This document shows positions 19,566 to 28,714 of a stretch of DNA of 52,070 nt, piece by piece. Positions within the stretch are counted from its first letter, which is position 1, and every line of letters starts with the position of its first letter. Location of the stretch: the NCBI GenBank assembly GCA_000434015.1, contig HF999502.1, forward strand, positions 1 through 52,070, given 5' to 3'. Position numbers and translations under genes: made by a program. The notes under the pieces were generated by a model. That model was given only the letters and a program-made list of their open reading frames with translations, was not told where the DNA came from and searched no databases. This DNA comes from Clostridium sp. CAG:571. GTDB taxonomy: Bacteria > Bacillota > Clostridia > TANB77 > CAG-508.

Positions 19566-20741
19566 ATGAAAAAAGAAAAAGAAATAATAGAAGAAAATAC
19601 AAATGGAGAAAAAAATAAATATTTGGATAGACAAAATGTAAAGGCATTTTATGAATTTGATACATTTGAATTTATGCAACCAGATGAAAATGGATTAGGA
19701 CTTAGTGAAAATAATATTGTTGTTGCAGAAAAAGAAATGTTAGATAAAGATGGAAAAACTATTACAGTTTTTGAATTTTTTAAAGATGGACAAGCTATTG
19801 CAATAACTAATGAAAAAGGGGAGATTATATTTTCAGATCAATATAAAGAATTATTGAAAACAGAATTTAAAGAATATTATAAACAAATAAATTTGGATAA
19901 AAGATTGCCTAGTGTAATAACAAAAGAAGATATAGAAAAAAAGCTGGAATTGGAAGAAAAACAAGGTGAAACTGAAAAAGAAGATAATGAGAAAGAAGAG
20001 AAAGGTGAAAATAAAGAGGAAGAGAAAGATAAAATAGATCCAAAAGAAGTAGAACAAGATTTAGGTCTAAAAGAAGGTGATATTGAATCATGTACTAAAA
20101 TTACAGATAAGAGATTTTATGATAAAGTACCTGAAGCAAGAGGCTATGATGGATTTGCTATGCTTGCATATTCAAAGAGTAGAAATGAATTTATTATTGT
20201 AGGAAGAGATAATGGAAAAATAGTAGAAGCACAAACTGTAACTCCTGGAAAAGGAACAATGAAAACATCTGTAGATTTAGATAATGATGGTAAAAAAGTA
20301 AAGACGGAAGCGATTGGAGCGATAATGAATATTAAAGGAAACAATGAATATGACTTTGCAGTTAATTTAGAACCTGAAGCAGGACTTATAGAATTTCAGG
20401 AACTTAGATGGGATTCTGTTAATAGGCAGTATATGTCTTCAGACTTAGAAACAAGAGGAAATATTAACCAGAAAACTACAAAAGAAGTTGATGATATGAT
20501 GAAAAATACCACAAATGATAATATTACAGATGAAGTGAATAAATATAATAAAGTAAAAAAAGGTGGAAAAGATGGAGTAGAAATAGATGAAATAGAAGAT
20601 GGTAATAACGAAGAGGATTTAGATGAAGAAGAACAAAAAAATAACAAAGAGAAGCAGCAAACAGAAGAATTAAAACAAAATGAGCAAGAGAAAATAGATG
20701 ATGAATTATGGTGGGTGCCAGATAGAGATCATAAATTATAA
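19566..20741 (+). CDS. Unknown acidic protein
   Basis: A 391-residue protein that I do not recognise. ATG 19566 follows AGGTGAT, and a good promoter and terminator make it a single-gene unit. There is no signal peptide or membrane helix, so it is probably cytoplasmic. A folded-looking N-terminal part (about 25-115) is followed by a Glu/Lys-rich low-complexity linker (about 125-160), a second compact region (about 165-300) with a G-Y-D-G-F-A-M-L motif and an aspartate-rich DLDNDGKK turn, and then a highly charged tail ending DDELWWVPDRDHKL. The aspartate-rich turn might bind a cation, but that is speculative. It sits between the surface-protein block and the cell-wall cluster without an obvious link to either. 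Confidence 0.7.
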   Translation: MKKEKEIIEENTNGEKNKYLDRQNVKAFYEFDTFEFMQPDENGLGLSENNIVVAEKEMLDKDGKTITVFEFFKDGQAIAITNEKGEIIFSDQYKELLKTEFKEYYKQINLDKRLPSVITKEDIEKKLELEEKQGETEKEDNEKEEKGENKEEEKDKIDPKEVEQDLGLKEGDIESCTKITDKRFYDKVPEARGYDGFAMLAYSKSRNEFIIVGRDNGKIVEAQTVTPGKGTMKTSVDLDNDGKKVKTEAIGAIMNIKGNNEYDFAVNLEPEAGLIEFQELRWDSVNRQYMSSDLETRGNINQKTTKEVDDMMKNTTNDNITDEVNKYNKVKKGGKDGVEIDEIEDGNNEEDLDEEEQKNNKEKQQTEELKQNEQEKIDDELWWVPDRDHKL

Positions 20742-20744
20742 AAG

Positions 20745-20787
20745 AAAAAGACTAAAATTTAATTAACAATTTTAGTCTTTTTTTTTT
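20745..20787 (+). terminator. Terminator after the acidic unknown gene
   Basis: AAAGACTAAAATT and AATTTTAGTCTTT form a 13-bp or longer perfect stem with an 8-base loop and a T run from about 20778. Confidence 0.9.
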
Positions 20788-20835
20788 ATTCTCTTAATAT
20801 TATTTATTAAGAAAATAATAAAGTGGTGGTATTTT

Positions 20836-22943
20836 ATGAAGAAAGATAATTTTAATAAAAAAGCAAGGAATAAAATAAAAACAAAAAATAATAATAGTAA
20901 AAATAAAATTAAAAAAAGAAAAATAAAAATAGATAAAAAGATTAATATTAAAAAAATTGAAAAAAGTGGAAATCTAACAAGAAAAAAGAGAATGAAGGTA
21001 TGCTTAATTATTGCGTTTGTTTTACTTGTTTGTTTTTCTTTAAGGATAGGATATATACAGTTTATAATGGGAAGTAAACTTAAATCTATGGCATATATAC
21101 AACAAACATTAGATAGAAAAATCAATCCTAAAAGAGGAACAATATATGATGCTACACGGTAAAAATGTTTTAGCGGTTAGTAGTACAGTTGAAACAATAA
21201 CAGTAAATCCAGTAAATATAAGTAAGGAAGATAAGGAAAAAGTTGCTAGAGCATTATCTGATATTTTTGAAACTGATTATGAAAAAACTTTAAAAAAAGT
21301 ATCAAAAAAGAGTGCAATAGAAACAATAGCAAAAAAAGTAGATAAGGAAAAAGCAGATAAATTAAGATTATGGATGGATCAAAATAATATAACAAAAGGA
21401 ATTAATATTGATGAAGATACAAAAAGATATTATCCATACAATAGCTTAGCTTCTCAGATTATCGGATTTTGCGGAAGTGATAATCAAGGATTAGATGGAG
21501 TAGAGGCTATTTATGATGAAGAGCTAAAAGGAACAACTGGAAAAATAGTAAAAATGACAGATGCAAAAGGAGGAGACATTTTAAAAGAAGGAGAGGATTA
21601 TATTTCAGCTGTTGATGGCAATGACTTGATTTTAACAATAGATGCTACAATTCAAGGAATAGCAGAAAAATATTTAAAAGAAGCATGTATTGACAATAAG
21701 TGTACAGATGGTGGAAATATAGTAATAATGAATCCTAAAAATGGGGATATTTTGGCAATGGCAGGATATCCAGATTATAATTTAAATGCTCCATATGAAC
21801 CAAATACAGATGAATTAAAAAATTCATGGGATAATTTGTCACAAGGAGAAAAAACAAAAAATTTACAAGCTATGTGGAGAAATAAAGCTATTTCAGATAC
21901 GTATGAACCGGGTTCTACATTTAAATTAATTACATCATCTGCAGCACTAGAAGAAGGAATTACTCAAACAGATAAGGAAGGAGAATTTTGTTGTACAGGT
22001 GGAATAGAAGTTGGAGGTGTTAGAATAAAATGCTGGAGATATTATAGACCGCATGGCTCTGAAAGTTTAAGACAGGGGTTAATGAATTCTTGTAATCCTG
22101 TGTTTATAGGATTAGGACAAAAAATAGGTGTTAGCAAATATTATGAGTATTTAAAAAAATTTGGATTTTTAGATAGAACAAAAGTTGATTTACCAGGAGA
22201 GGCAAAAGGAATCTTTTTAGCAGAAAATAAAGTTGGACCTGTAGAACTTCGGAACTATTGCTTTTGGTCAGAGATTTGAAGTAACACCACTTCAAATGGT
22301 AACTGCAGTATCTACAATTGCAAATGGAGGTGCACATGTAACGCCAAGAGTTGTAAAGCAAATTGTTTATAAAAATACAGGTGAAGTAAAAGATATAGAG
22401 ATAAAAAAAGAAGAAGGCGTTATTTCAGAAAAAACATCAAAAGATGTTTTAAGTATGATGAAGTCTGTTGTGCAGGAAGGAACAGGAAAGAATGCAAAAG
22501 TAGAAGGATATTCAATTGGAGGAAAAACAGGAACTTCAGAAGATGGAGTAAATACAGGAAAATATGTAACATCTTTTATAGGAGTTGCTTCTATAGAAGA
22601 CCCAGAAATTGTAGTTTTAGTAACGTTATATAATCCAACAGGAGAAGGAGGACATCAAGGAGGGGGTGTTGCAGCACCTGTCGGTGGTCAAATATTTAGT
22701 GAAGTATTGCCATATTTGGAAGTAAAAAAAGAACAAGAAGCAGAAAAAGAAGAAGTAGTAGAAGTACCAGACTTTATAGGTTTATCAATAAAAGAAGCAA
22801 AAGAAAAGGCAAAAGAAATTGAAATAGAAGTTCAATATGAAAAAGAGGAAAATATAAATGAAGAAGAAACAGTTATTAAAGAACAGTTTCCAAAACCAGG
22901 AATTAAGATAAAAAAAGAAAATAAAGTAACATTGGAGTTATAA
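20836..22943 (+). CDS. Penicillin-binding protein (SpoVD/FtsI type), read through two CGG +1 shifts
   Basis: A class B transpeptidase that cross-links septal or cortex peptidoglycan. The span minus two skipped bases gives 701 residues. Residues 1-54 are an unusually Lys/Asn-rich cytoplasmic head; a membrane helix follows (about 55-75), then the dimerisation domain with RGTIYDATGK. The transpeptidase motifs are STFK (about 358), SCN (about 417) and KTGTS (about 562). One PASTA domain ends the protein (about 637-701), as in SpoVD. In-frame CGG at 21157-21159 and 22250-22252 is passed by skipping C, giving Gly108 and Gly472. The first CGG is followed directly by TAA, so reading CGG as arginine yields only a 108-residue fragment without enzyme activity. 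It starts the reduced wall-synthesis cluster; ftsL is not visible upstream. Confidence 0.88.
21157..21159 (+). other. CGG +1 shift site, PBP Gly108
   Basis: ACA is followed by CGG and then by TAA in the zero frame. Skipping C gives GGT AAA AAT, restoring the conserved Gly-Lys of the RGTIYD-x-x-GK motif. Confidence 0.9.
22250..22252 (+). other. CGG +1 shift site, PBP Gly472
   Basis: CTT is followed by CGG-A. Skipping C gives V-E-L-G-T-I-A-F-G-Q, matching the conserved segment after the SxN motif; the zero frame stops eight codons later. Confidence 0.9.
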
Positions 22944-23070
22944 ATATGTAAACTATAAAAATGTATCTAGATATATAGATTTATAATTAGTTATTAAGTA
23001 AAAGTGAAAAACAACTTAAGTAAAATAAATTATGTAATTAAGAGTAATAAAAATAAATATAAAAATTTTC

Positions 23071-23099
23071 TATACAAAAAGATAATTTAGTTATATAAT
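23071..23099 (+). promoter_or_regulatory. Putative promoter of murE
   Basis: TATACA (23071-23076), a 17-base spacer and TATAAT (23094-23099). It lies in the 192-base gap after the PBP gene, so the wall cluster may be transcribed separately from it. Confidence 0.55.
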
Positions 23100-23135
23100 G
23101 TATCCGAAAAACTATAAAATAAGGAGAGTGTGCTT

Positions 23136-24611
23136 ATGGAATTAAAGAAAATACTAGCAGGATTAGAGGGGTTAAAAGTAAAAGGTTCTTTAGACTTAGA
23201 TATAAATAATTTGGATAGTGATTCAAGAAATATAAATGATGGAGATATGTTTGTTGCTATAAAAGGCTTTGATATAGACGGGCATGAATATATTAAAGAA
23301 GCTATAGGTAATGGAGCAAAAGTAATACTTGCACAAATAGATATAGATAGAAAAATTATAAAGGAAATTCCTGATGATGTTACAATAATTTTATCAGAAA
23401 ATACAAGACACGCTTTAGCAATATGTGCTTGTAATTTTTATGGTAATCCATCTAAAAAGGTAAAATTGATAGGAATAACAGGAACAAAAGGAAAAACAAC
23501 TACTTCATTTATGACAAAAGCAATTTTAGAAAAGGAAGGAAAAAAAGTAGGACTAATAGGAACAATTGCATGTTATATAGGAAGTAAAAAATTAGAAGAT
23601 AGTGACAGAACAACTCCAGAGAGTTTAAAATTACAGAAAATATTTAAACAAATGGTTGATGAAGGTTGTGAGGTAATTGTAATGGAGGTTTCTTCACAAA
23701 GTTTAAAACTACATAGAGTAGATGGTTGTGTATTCGATATAGCTGTATTTACTAATTTCTCAGAAGATCATATAAGTGAAAAAGAACATCCTGATATGGA
23801 AGATTATTTTAATTCAAAATTAAAATTATTTCATATGTGTAAAACAGGATATGTAAATGCGGATGATTTACATACAGCTAAAATACCAAAAATGCTTCCA
23901 GACAATGATATTAGCACATATGGTATAGATAATTATTGTAATTTACTAGCAAAGGACATAACAATTACAAATTCATATGTAGATTTTAAAGTTAAGCTTG
24001 GTCAAAGAAATGAAAGAGTTAAAACTTTCATACCAGGAAGATTTAGTGTGTATAACTCACTTGCAGCAATTTGTGTTGGATTAAAGCTTGGTTGCTCAGC
24101 AGAAAATATTAAAGAAGCTTTATTAGAAGTTAGAGTCCCAGGAAGAAGCGAACTTGTGGATAATAAAAAAGATCTTACTATAATGATAGATTATGCACAT
24201 TCACCAGAAAGTTTGGAGAATATATTAAATGCAGTTAAATCTTATACTAGAGGAAGAGTTATTTCAGTATTTGGATGTGGAGGAGATAGAGATCCAGGGA
24301 AAAGACCTATAATGGGAGAAATATCTGGAAGAATTGCAGATTATACAATAATTACTTCTGATAATCCTCGTACAGAAGATCCGGAAAAAATAGTAAATCA
24401 AATAGAAGAAGGAATAAAAAAGACTAATGGAAAATATGAGTGTATTGTAGATAGAATAGAAGCTATAAAAAGCGCTATAGAAATGGCAAATAAAAATGAT
24501 ATAGTAGTTTTAGCTGGTAAAGGGCATGAAACATATCAAATAATAGGACATAAAAAATATCCATTTGATGAAAAAGAGATAATAAAAGAAATTATTGATG
24601 GACAAAAATAA
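23136..24611 (+). CDS. murE: UDP-MurNAc-tripeptide ligase MurE
   Basis: Adds the third residue of the peptidoglycan stem peptide to UDP-MurNAc-L-Ala-D-Glu in the cytoplasm. 491 residues from ATG 23136, which is 9 bases after AAGGAG; the in-frame GTG at 23130 is too close to that site. The ATP-binding loop GITGTKGKTTTS lies near residue 113, and the family motifs EVSSQSL and DYAHSPESL follow. The DNPRTEDP motif near residue 408 is of the DNPR type associated with meso-diaminopimelate as substrate, so the wall is predicted to be mDAP type. It is followed after 20 bases by mraY. The usual neighbour murF is absent from this cluster. Confidence 0.96.
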   Translation: MELKKILAGLEGLKVKGSLDLDINNLDSDSRNINDGDMFVAIKGFDIDGHEYIKEAIGNGAKVILAQIDIDRKIIKEIPDDVTIILSENTRHALAICACNFYGNPSKKVKLIGITGTKGKTTTSFMTKAILEKEGKKVGLIGTIACYIGSKKLEDSDRTTPESLKLQKIFKQMVDEGCEVIVMEVSSQSLKLHRVDGCVFDIAVFTNFSEDHISEKEHPDMEDYFNSKLKLFHMCKTGYVNADDLHTAKIPKMLPDNDISTYGIDNYCNLLAKDITITNSYVDFKVKLGQRNERVKTFIPGRFSVYNSLAAICVGLKLGCSAENIKEALLEVRVPGRSELVDNKKDLTIMIDYAHSPESLENILNAVKSYTRGRVISVFGCGGDRDPGKRPIMGEISGRIADYTIITSDNPRTEDPEKIVNQIEEGIKKTNGKYECIVDRIEAIKSAIEMANKNDIVVLAGKGHETYQIIGHKKYPFDEKEIIKEIIDGQK

Positions 24612-24631
24612 AATAATATTAGGAGGAAAAG

Positions 24632-25609
24632 ATGGAATTTCATATAAAAGTAGTATTATTATCTTTTGCAATAAGTATAATACTAGGCTTAATAATTATA
24701 CCAATATTAAAAAAATTAAAAGTTGGTCAAATAGAAAGAGATGATGGACCAAAATCACATTTAAAAAAGCAAGGTACACCAACAATGGGAGGTGTTATTA
24801 TTGCATTAACAATTTTTATAGTATGTATGGGATTATATGTTAAATATTCAGTATCAGAAGCAAATGTAGCAAAAAATATATTACCATTATTGTTTGTTAC
24901 AATTGGATTTGGACTAGTAGGATTCGTAGATGATTTTAAAAAATTAGTACTAAAAAATACAAAAGGATTAAAACCAATTTATAAAATGCTTGGACTTTTA
25001 ATTATTGCAGTTGCATATACTCTATTCTTAACTAATGTATTAAAAATTGGAACAGCAACATATATACCATTTTTAAAAATATATATCAATATGCCTATAT
25101 GGCTATATATACCATTTGCTATATTCGTTTTACTTGGTACAACGAATGCAGTAAATTTAACAGATGGAATAGATGGACTTGCAACAACAGTTACAACTAT
25201 TATATTAGCATTTTTTACAACTGTTGGAATAATTTTAGGAGTAAAAGAAATCGTTTTGGTGGGAGCAACTCTTGTTGGTGCTTGTTTGGGATTTTTATTA
25301 TTTAATTTACATCCAGCCAAAGTATTTATGGGAGATACAGGTTCACTTTTACTTGGAGGTGCAATAGCAGGGATAGCTTTATATTTAAAAATGCCAATAA
25401 TTTTGGTAATAGTAGCACTTGTTCCAGTAATTGAAACAATTTCTGTAATGCTACAAGTTACTTATTATAAAAAAACAGGAAAAAGAATATTTAAAATGGC
25501 ACCAATACATCATCACTTTGAACTTAGTGGATGGAGTGAAAATAAAGTAGTTTCAGTATTTAGTATAATAACACTTATTTTATGTGTTATAGGAATTAAT
25601 GTTATTTAA
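24632..25609 (+). CDS. mraY: Phospho-MurNAc-pentapeptide transferase MraY
   Basis: Integral membrane enzyme that transfers phospho-MurNAc-pentapeptide to undecaprenyl phosphate, forming lipid I. 325 residues, the normal length, with AGGAGG before ATG 24632. About ten hydrophobic segments are visible. Family motifs include the early GTPTMGG, the catalytic-site aspartates in GFVDDFKK, NLTDGIDGLA, FMGDTGSL and PIHHHFE. It lies between murE and ftsW; murD, usually next, is missing here. Confidence 0.96.
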   Translation: MEFHIKVVLLSFAISIILGLIIIPILKKLKVGQIERDDGPKSHLKKQGTPTMGGVIIALTIFIVCMGLYVKYSVSEANVAKNILPLLFVTIGFGLVGFVDDFKKLVLKNTKGLKPIYKMLGLLIIAVAYTLFLTNVLKIGTATYIPFLKIYINMPIWLYIPFAIFVLLGTTNAVNLTDGIDGLATTVTTIILAFFTTVGIILGVKEIVLVGATLVGACLGFLLFNLHPAKVFMGDTGSLLLGGAIAGIALYLKMPIILVIVALVPVIETISVMLQVTYYKKTGKRIFKMAPIHHHFELSGWSENKVVSVFSIITLILCVIGINVI

Positions 25610-25665
25610 TATAATAAAATATATTAAATATTGAAAAAATTTTAAAACTCTAAGGGAGGTTACAA

Positions 25666-26826
25666 ATGCCAAAAAATTCAAATAAAGTAAAAAAGGTATC
25701 AAAGTTTGTTAATAATCAATTTGACTTTTTGCTATGTATAACAGTTCTTTTACTATTATCATTAGGGGTTATAATGGTACTTTCTGCAAGTGCACCATCT
25801 GCATTATCTGAAACAGGTAGCAGTTATACATATGTAAGAAAACAAGCTACTTTTGCTATAATAGGTATAGTTTTGATGTTTATTATATCTAAAATAGATT
25901 ATAGATTTTATAAAAAATATTATTGGATAGTATATTTTGTTTCATGGACTATGTTATTACTTGTTATAGTTCCAGGAATTGGAAGAAATGTAAAAGGAGC
26001 AACAAGATGGATAAATTTGGGATTTGGTCAATTCCAACCATCAGAAATAACTAAAATAGGATTAATTATATTTTATGCAGGATATTTATCAGATCATAAA
26101 GATGAATTAAAAAGCTTCTTTAAAGGATTTGTAAAACCGTTTTTGTTTTTAGTACCACCAGTAGGAATATTATTTGTAGTTCAAAACCACTTAAGTGTTT
26201 CATTAGTAATTATAAGCGTTACTGCTACAATGATGCTTATGGCAGGAGCAAGAGTTTTACATTTTGCTATATGTGGAGGCGTGCGGTTTAAGCCGGAGTT
26301 CTTGGATTATTAGGAATATTGCAAATGACAGGAAAAGGTGGATTTAGATTAGACAGAATTGCAACTTTTTTTGATCCATGGGCAGACGCGCAAGGGACCG
26401 GATATCAAGTAGTTCAAAGTTTATATGCAATAGGATCTGGAGGATTATTTGGAGTAGGTCTTGGAGAAAGTAAACAAAAATTCTTATATATTCCAGAACC
26501 ACATAACGATTTTATTTTTTCCATACTATCAGAAGAATTAGGATTTGTTGGATGTCTTATTGTAATTTTGCTTTTTACTATATTTATATGGAGAGGTATT
26601 TTAATTGCAATTAAAGCACCAGACATGTTTGGAAGTTTAATGGCTGTAGGAATAACAGCATTAGTTGCTGTTCAAGCAATAATAAACATTGCGGTTGTAA
26701 CAGCATCTATACCAACGACAGGTATGCCACTTCCATTCTTTAGTTATGGAGGAACTGCTTTGTTAATCTTATTATGTAGTGTTCGGCATATTATTAAATA
26801 TATCAAGAGCAGGTTCAAAAGTTTAA
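25666..26826 (+). CDS. ftsW: FtsW/SpoVE-type SEDS glycosyltransferase, read through three CGG +1 shifts
   Basis: SEDS-family peptidoglycan polymerase or lipid II-handling membrane protein acting at the septum with a class B PBP. AAGGGAGG precedes ATG 25666. Three in-frame CGG codons (26284, 26294, 26784) must be skipped by one base each. 1161 minus 3 bases then gives 385 residues, the usual length, with multiple membrane helices. Family motifs on both sides of the shifts join smoothly: the GATRWINLG and FQPSE block, then G-V-G-L-S-G-V-L-G-L-L, DPWADAQGTGYQ, the GLPLPF-like GMPLPFFSYGG block and the end V-G-I-L-L-N-I-S. Without shifting, translation stops at 26311-26313 after about 215 residues. 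The true stop is TAA 26824-26826; the frame that runs on to 26858 is an artefact of not shifting. Confidence 0.9.
26284..26286 (+). other. CGG +1 shift site, FtsW Gly207
   Basis: GTG is followed by CGG-T; skipping C gives GGT TTA AGC. The second site follows ten bases later. Confidence 0.9.
26294..26296 (+). other. CGG +1 shift site, FtsW Gly210
   Basis: In the frame set by the previous shift, AGC is followed by CGG-A; skipping C gives GGA GTT CTT GGA and opens the frame that continues through the rest of the protein. Confidence 0.9.
26784..26786 (+). other. CGG +1 shift site, FtsW Gly373
   Basis: GTT is followed by CGG-C; skipping C gives Gly in the C-terminal V-G-I-L-L-N-I-S, a position where SEDS proteins typically have G-x-x-L-N-x-S, and a stop at 26826. 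Confidence 0.9.
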
Positions 26827-26846
26827 AAATATATAGAAGGGAGAAT

Positions 26847-26858
26847 ATGATTATATAA
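26847..26858 (+). other. Three-codon mini-ORF with strong ribosome binding site before murG
   Basis: AGAAGGGAG (26835-26843) is well placed for ATG ATT ATA TAA, while the murG start 28-40 bases further on has no clear Shine-Dalgarno sequence. It may be a leader for translational coupling, or chance. Confidence 0.3.
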
Positions 26859-26885
26859 ATTGCTATATATAGTCATGTGAAAAAT

Positions 26886-28001
26886 ATGAAAGTAATAATA
26901 GCAGCAGCAGGAACTGCTGGACATATAAATCCAGGTTTAGCTATAGCAAATAAAATAAAGGAAAAAAACAAAGATGCACAAATTATGTTTATTGGTACAG
27001 ATAGAGGATTAGAAAATGATTTGGTACCAAGAAGTGGGTATGAATTAAAAACTATAGATGCTTATGGTTTTAGTAAGAGTATTAGTATAACAAATATAAA
27101 ACATATGATAAAAACTATGCATGGATTTTCACAGGCCAAGAAAATTGTTGAAGAATTTAAACCAGATCTTGTAATTGGAACAGGAGGATATATTTGTGGG
27201 GCTGTTATAACAGCGGCAAGCAAAAAGAAAATTCCAACAGTATTACATGAAAGTAATGCTTATCCAGGATTAGCAATAAGAATGCTTGCAAAAAAAGTCG
27301 ATACAATATTAGTTGGGTTTGAAGAAGCAAAACCATATTTAAATAAAGCAAAAAAAATAGTAGTAACAGGAACTCCAACAAAAATGAAAGGTATAAAATT
27401 AACTGAGGAACAAAAAAATCAAATAAAATTAAGTTTAAATTTAAATATAGATTTACCAATTGTTTTAGTATTCGGTGGTAGTCAAGGTGCAAGAGTTATT
27501 AATAATGCTATGTCAGATATTATAAAAAATAAAAAATATAATGGATATCAAATTATATGGGCAGCAGGACCAGAACAATATAAAATAATAAAAGAAGAAT
27601 TTAGTAAAGAGCAAATAGATATAGATAATATTAATGGTGTGAAAATTGTACCATATATATATAATATGGAAGAAATTATGAATGTATCAGATATTATTGT
27701 AGCAAGAAGTGGTGCTATGACATTAACAGAGATAGCATTGGTTGGAAAACCTGCAATATTTATTCCACTTCCAAGTATGTCTGCAAATAGACAAGAAGAT
27801 AATGCAAGGGTTTTTGAAAAAGAAGGAGCAGCAAAAGTTATATTAAATAATGAATTAAATGGAGAAGTTTTGCAAAAAGCGATAAATAGTATGATAAAAG
27901 ATAAAAATAAGCTAATTGAAATGGGAGAAAACGCTAAAAAATTAGCCATTTATAATGTTGAAGATAGAATATATGAAGAGATAGAAAAATGTTTGAAATA
28001 G
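26886..28001 (+). CDS. murG: UDP-GlcNAc:lipid I GlcNAc transferase MurG
   Basis: Peripheral membrane glycosyltransferase (GT28) that converts lipid I to lipid II. 371 residues from ATG 26886 (MKVIIAAAGTAGH); GTG 26877 is an alternative adding three residues. Neither has a good ribosome binding site. Motifs: the N-terminal glycine-rich loop (GTAGHINPGLA; the second Gly of the usual GTGGH is Ala), HESNAYPG, FGGSQGARVIN, and the donor-site block SGAMTLTEIALVGKPAIF with the later N-R-Q-E-D-N-A. It ends the wall cluster and its stop codon is inside a hairpin. Confidence 0.94.
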   Translation: MKVIIAAAGTAGHINPGLAIANKIKEKNKDAQIMFIGTDRGLENDLVPRSGYELKTIDAYGFSKSISITNIKHMIKTMHGFSQAKKIVEEFKPDLVIGTGGYICGAVITAASKKKIPTVLHESNAYPGLAIRMLAKKVDTILVGFEEAKPYLNKAKKIVVTGTPTKMKGIKLTEEQKNQIKLSLNLNIDLPIVLVFGGSQGARVINNAMSDIIKNKKYNGYQIIWAAGPEQYKIIKEEFSKEQIDIDNINGVKIVPYIYNMEEIMNVSDIIVARSGAMTLTEIALVGKPAIFIPLPSMSANRQEDNARVFEKEGAAKVILNNELNGEVLQKAINSMIKDKNKLIEMGENAKKLAIYNVEDRIYEEIEKCLK

Positions 28002-28019
28002 TTTTATTTCAAACATTTT
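27986..28019 (+). terminator. Hairpin overlapping the murG stop codon
   Basis: AAAATGTTTGAAATA (27986-28000) and TATTTCAAACATTTT (28005-28019) form a perfect 15-bp stem with a 4-base loop. The T tract is short, so termination is likely but not certain. Confidence 0.7.
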
Positions 28020-28031
28020 ACAGTTTCTATA

Positions 28032-28090
28032 AAAGTTTATTACAAATCGAAAAAAAGCTGAAATTACTGTCGATTGAATAAATAAACTTT
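28032..28090 (+). repeat. Nested stem-loop after murG
   Basis: Outer arms AAAGTTTATT (28032-28041) and AATAAACTTT (28081-28090) and inner arms AATCGA (28045-28050) and TCGATT (28070-28075) enclose a loop with AAAAAGCTGAAATT, a string also found at 87-100 in and next to the REP arm. It could be a structured RNA or a decayed repeat element. Confidence 0.4.
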
Positions 28091-28143
28091 AAATCTATGT
28101 CGAATATTATAAAAATAAATAAAATTGTGACATCCAAAAGTGC

Positions 28144-28172
28144 TTGATATACATGGGTTTGTGATATATAGT
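28144..28172 (+). promoter_or_regulatory. Putative promoter of the 116-residue gene
   Basis: TTGATA (28144-28149), a 17-base spacer and TATAGT (28167-28172), 34 bases before the start codon. Confidence 0.6.
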
Positions 28173-28206
28173 ATCAACATAAAAGCTTACTAAAGAGGGG
28201 GATAAA

Positions 28207-28557
28207 ATGAAAGACTTAAGAGAATTTTATGGGGATACAGTAATCGATAAATCGGAGTATAATGAATTAGATGTGGAGTATAAAATAGAATTAGAGTATT
28301 ATAAAACTAAAAAGAATGAGAAAAATAGTAGAAATCTAAAGCATAAAGATGAATCATTTGGGTTAGAAATTATAAAAAAAGAAATAATAGGAGAAAGAAC
28401 AAGTATTGAGAGTAAAGAATTTAAAAATATTGTAGATACTGAAGAAAAAGTAGATAAAATTTTAGAAATATTAATAACTAATAAAGTTACACCTATATGT
28501 GTTAATGAAGTATTAGAAGATTTAATGAAGCAAAAAATTTATAATAAATTAAATTAG
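28207..28557 (+). CDS. Small unknown charged protein
   Basis: A 116-residue protein that I do not recognise. GAGGGGG precedes ATG 28207 and a well-spaced promoter lies upstream. It is soluble and rich in Glu, Lys and Ile, with predicted helical stretches and no cysteine pairs or membrane segments. The second half (about 70-116) looks like a compact helical domain. Codon use matches neighbours. It stands alone between the murG hairpins and the topA promoter. Confidence 0.6.
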   Translation: MKDLREFYGDTVIDKSEYNELDVEYKIELEYYKTKKNEKNSRNLKHKDESFGLEIIKKEIIGERTSIESKEFKNIVDTEEKVDKILEILITNKVTPICVNEVLEDLMKQKIYNKLN

Positions 28558-28647
28558 TTGTACATTTTACTTAAGCAAAAGTTAAATGTGATTTTGGTAA
28601 AAAAATGCAAGCTTAATTGGACTTTTTTATGAAATTTAAATTAGCTA

Positions 28648-28676
28648 TTGCAAAAAAATTATATTTAGTCTAGAAT
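28648..28676 (+). promoter_or_regulatory. Putative topA promoter
   Basis: TTGCAA (28648-28653), a 17-base spacer and TAGAAT (28671-28676), 38 bases before the topA start. Confidence 0.6.
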
Positions 28677-28714
28677 ACATAAGTAAAGTTATATAAAAAG
28701 AAGGAGAAAAAGTA

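Noticed and set aside
20836..22943. Annotating the PBP, ftsW, topA, amidase and ABC genes as separate fragments or pseudogenes
   Set aside because: Each set of fragments joins into one protein of normal length with all motifs after skipping one C per CGG. These are mostly essential genes, with no other inactivating change.
26827..26858. Extended C-terminus of FtsW to 26858
   Set aside because: That frame is the unshifted one after CGG 26784. After the shift the protein ends with a typical SEDS tail at TAA 26824-26826.
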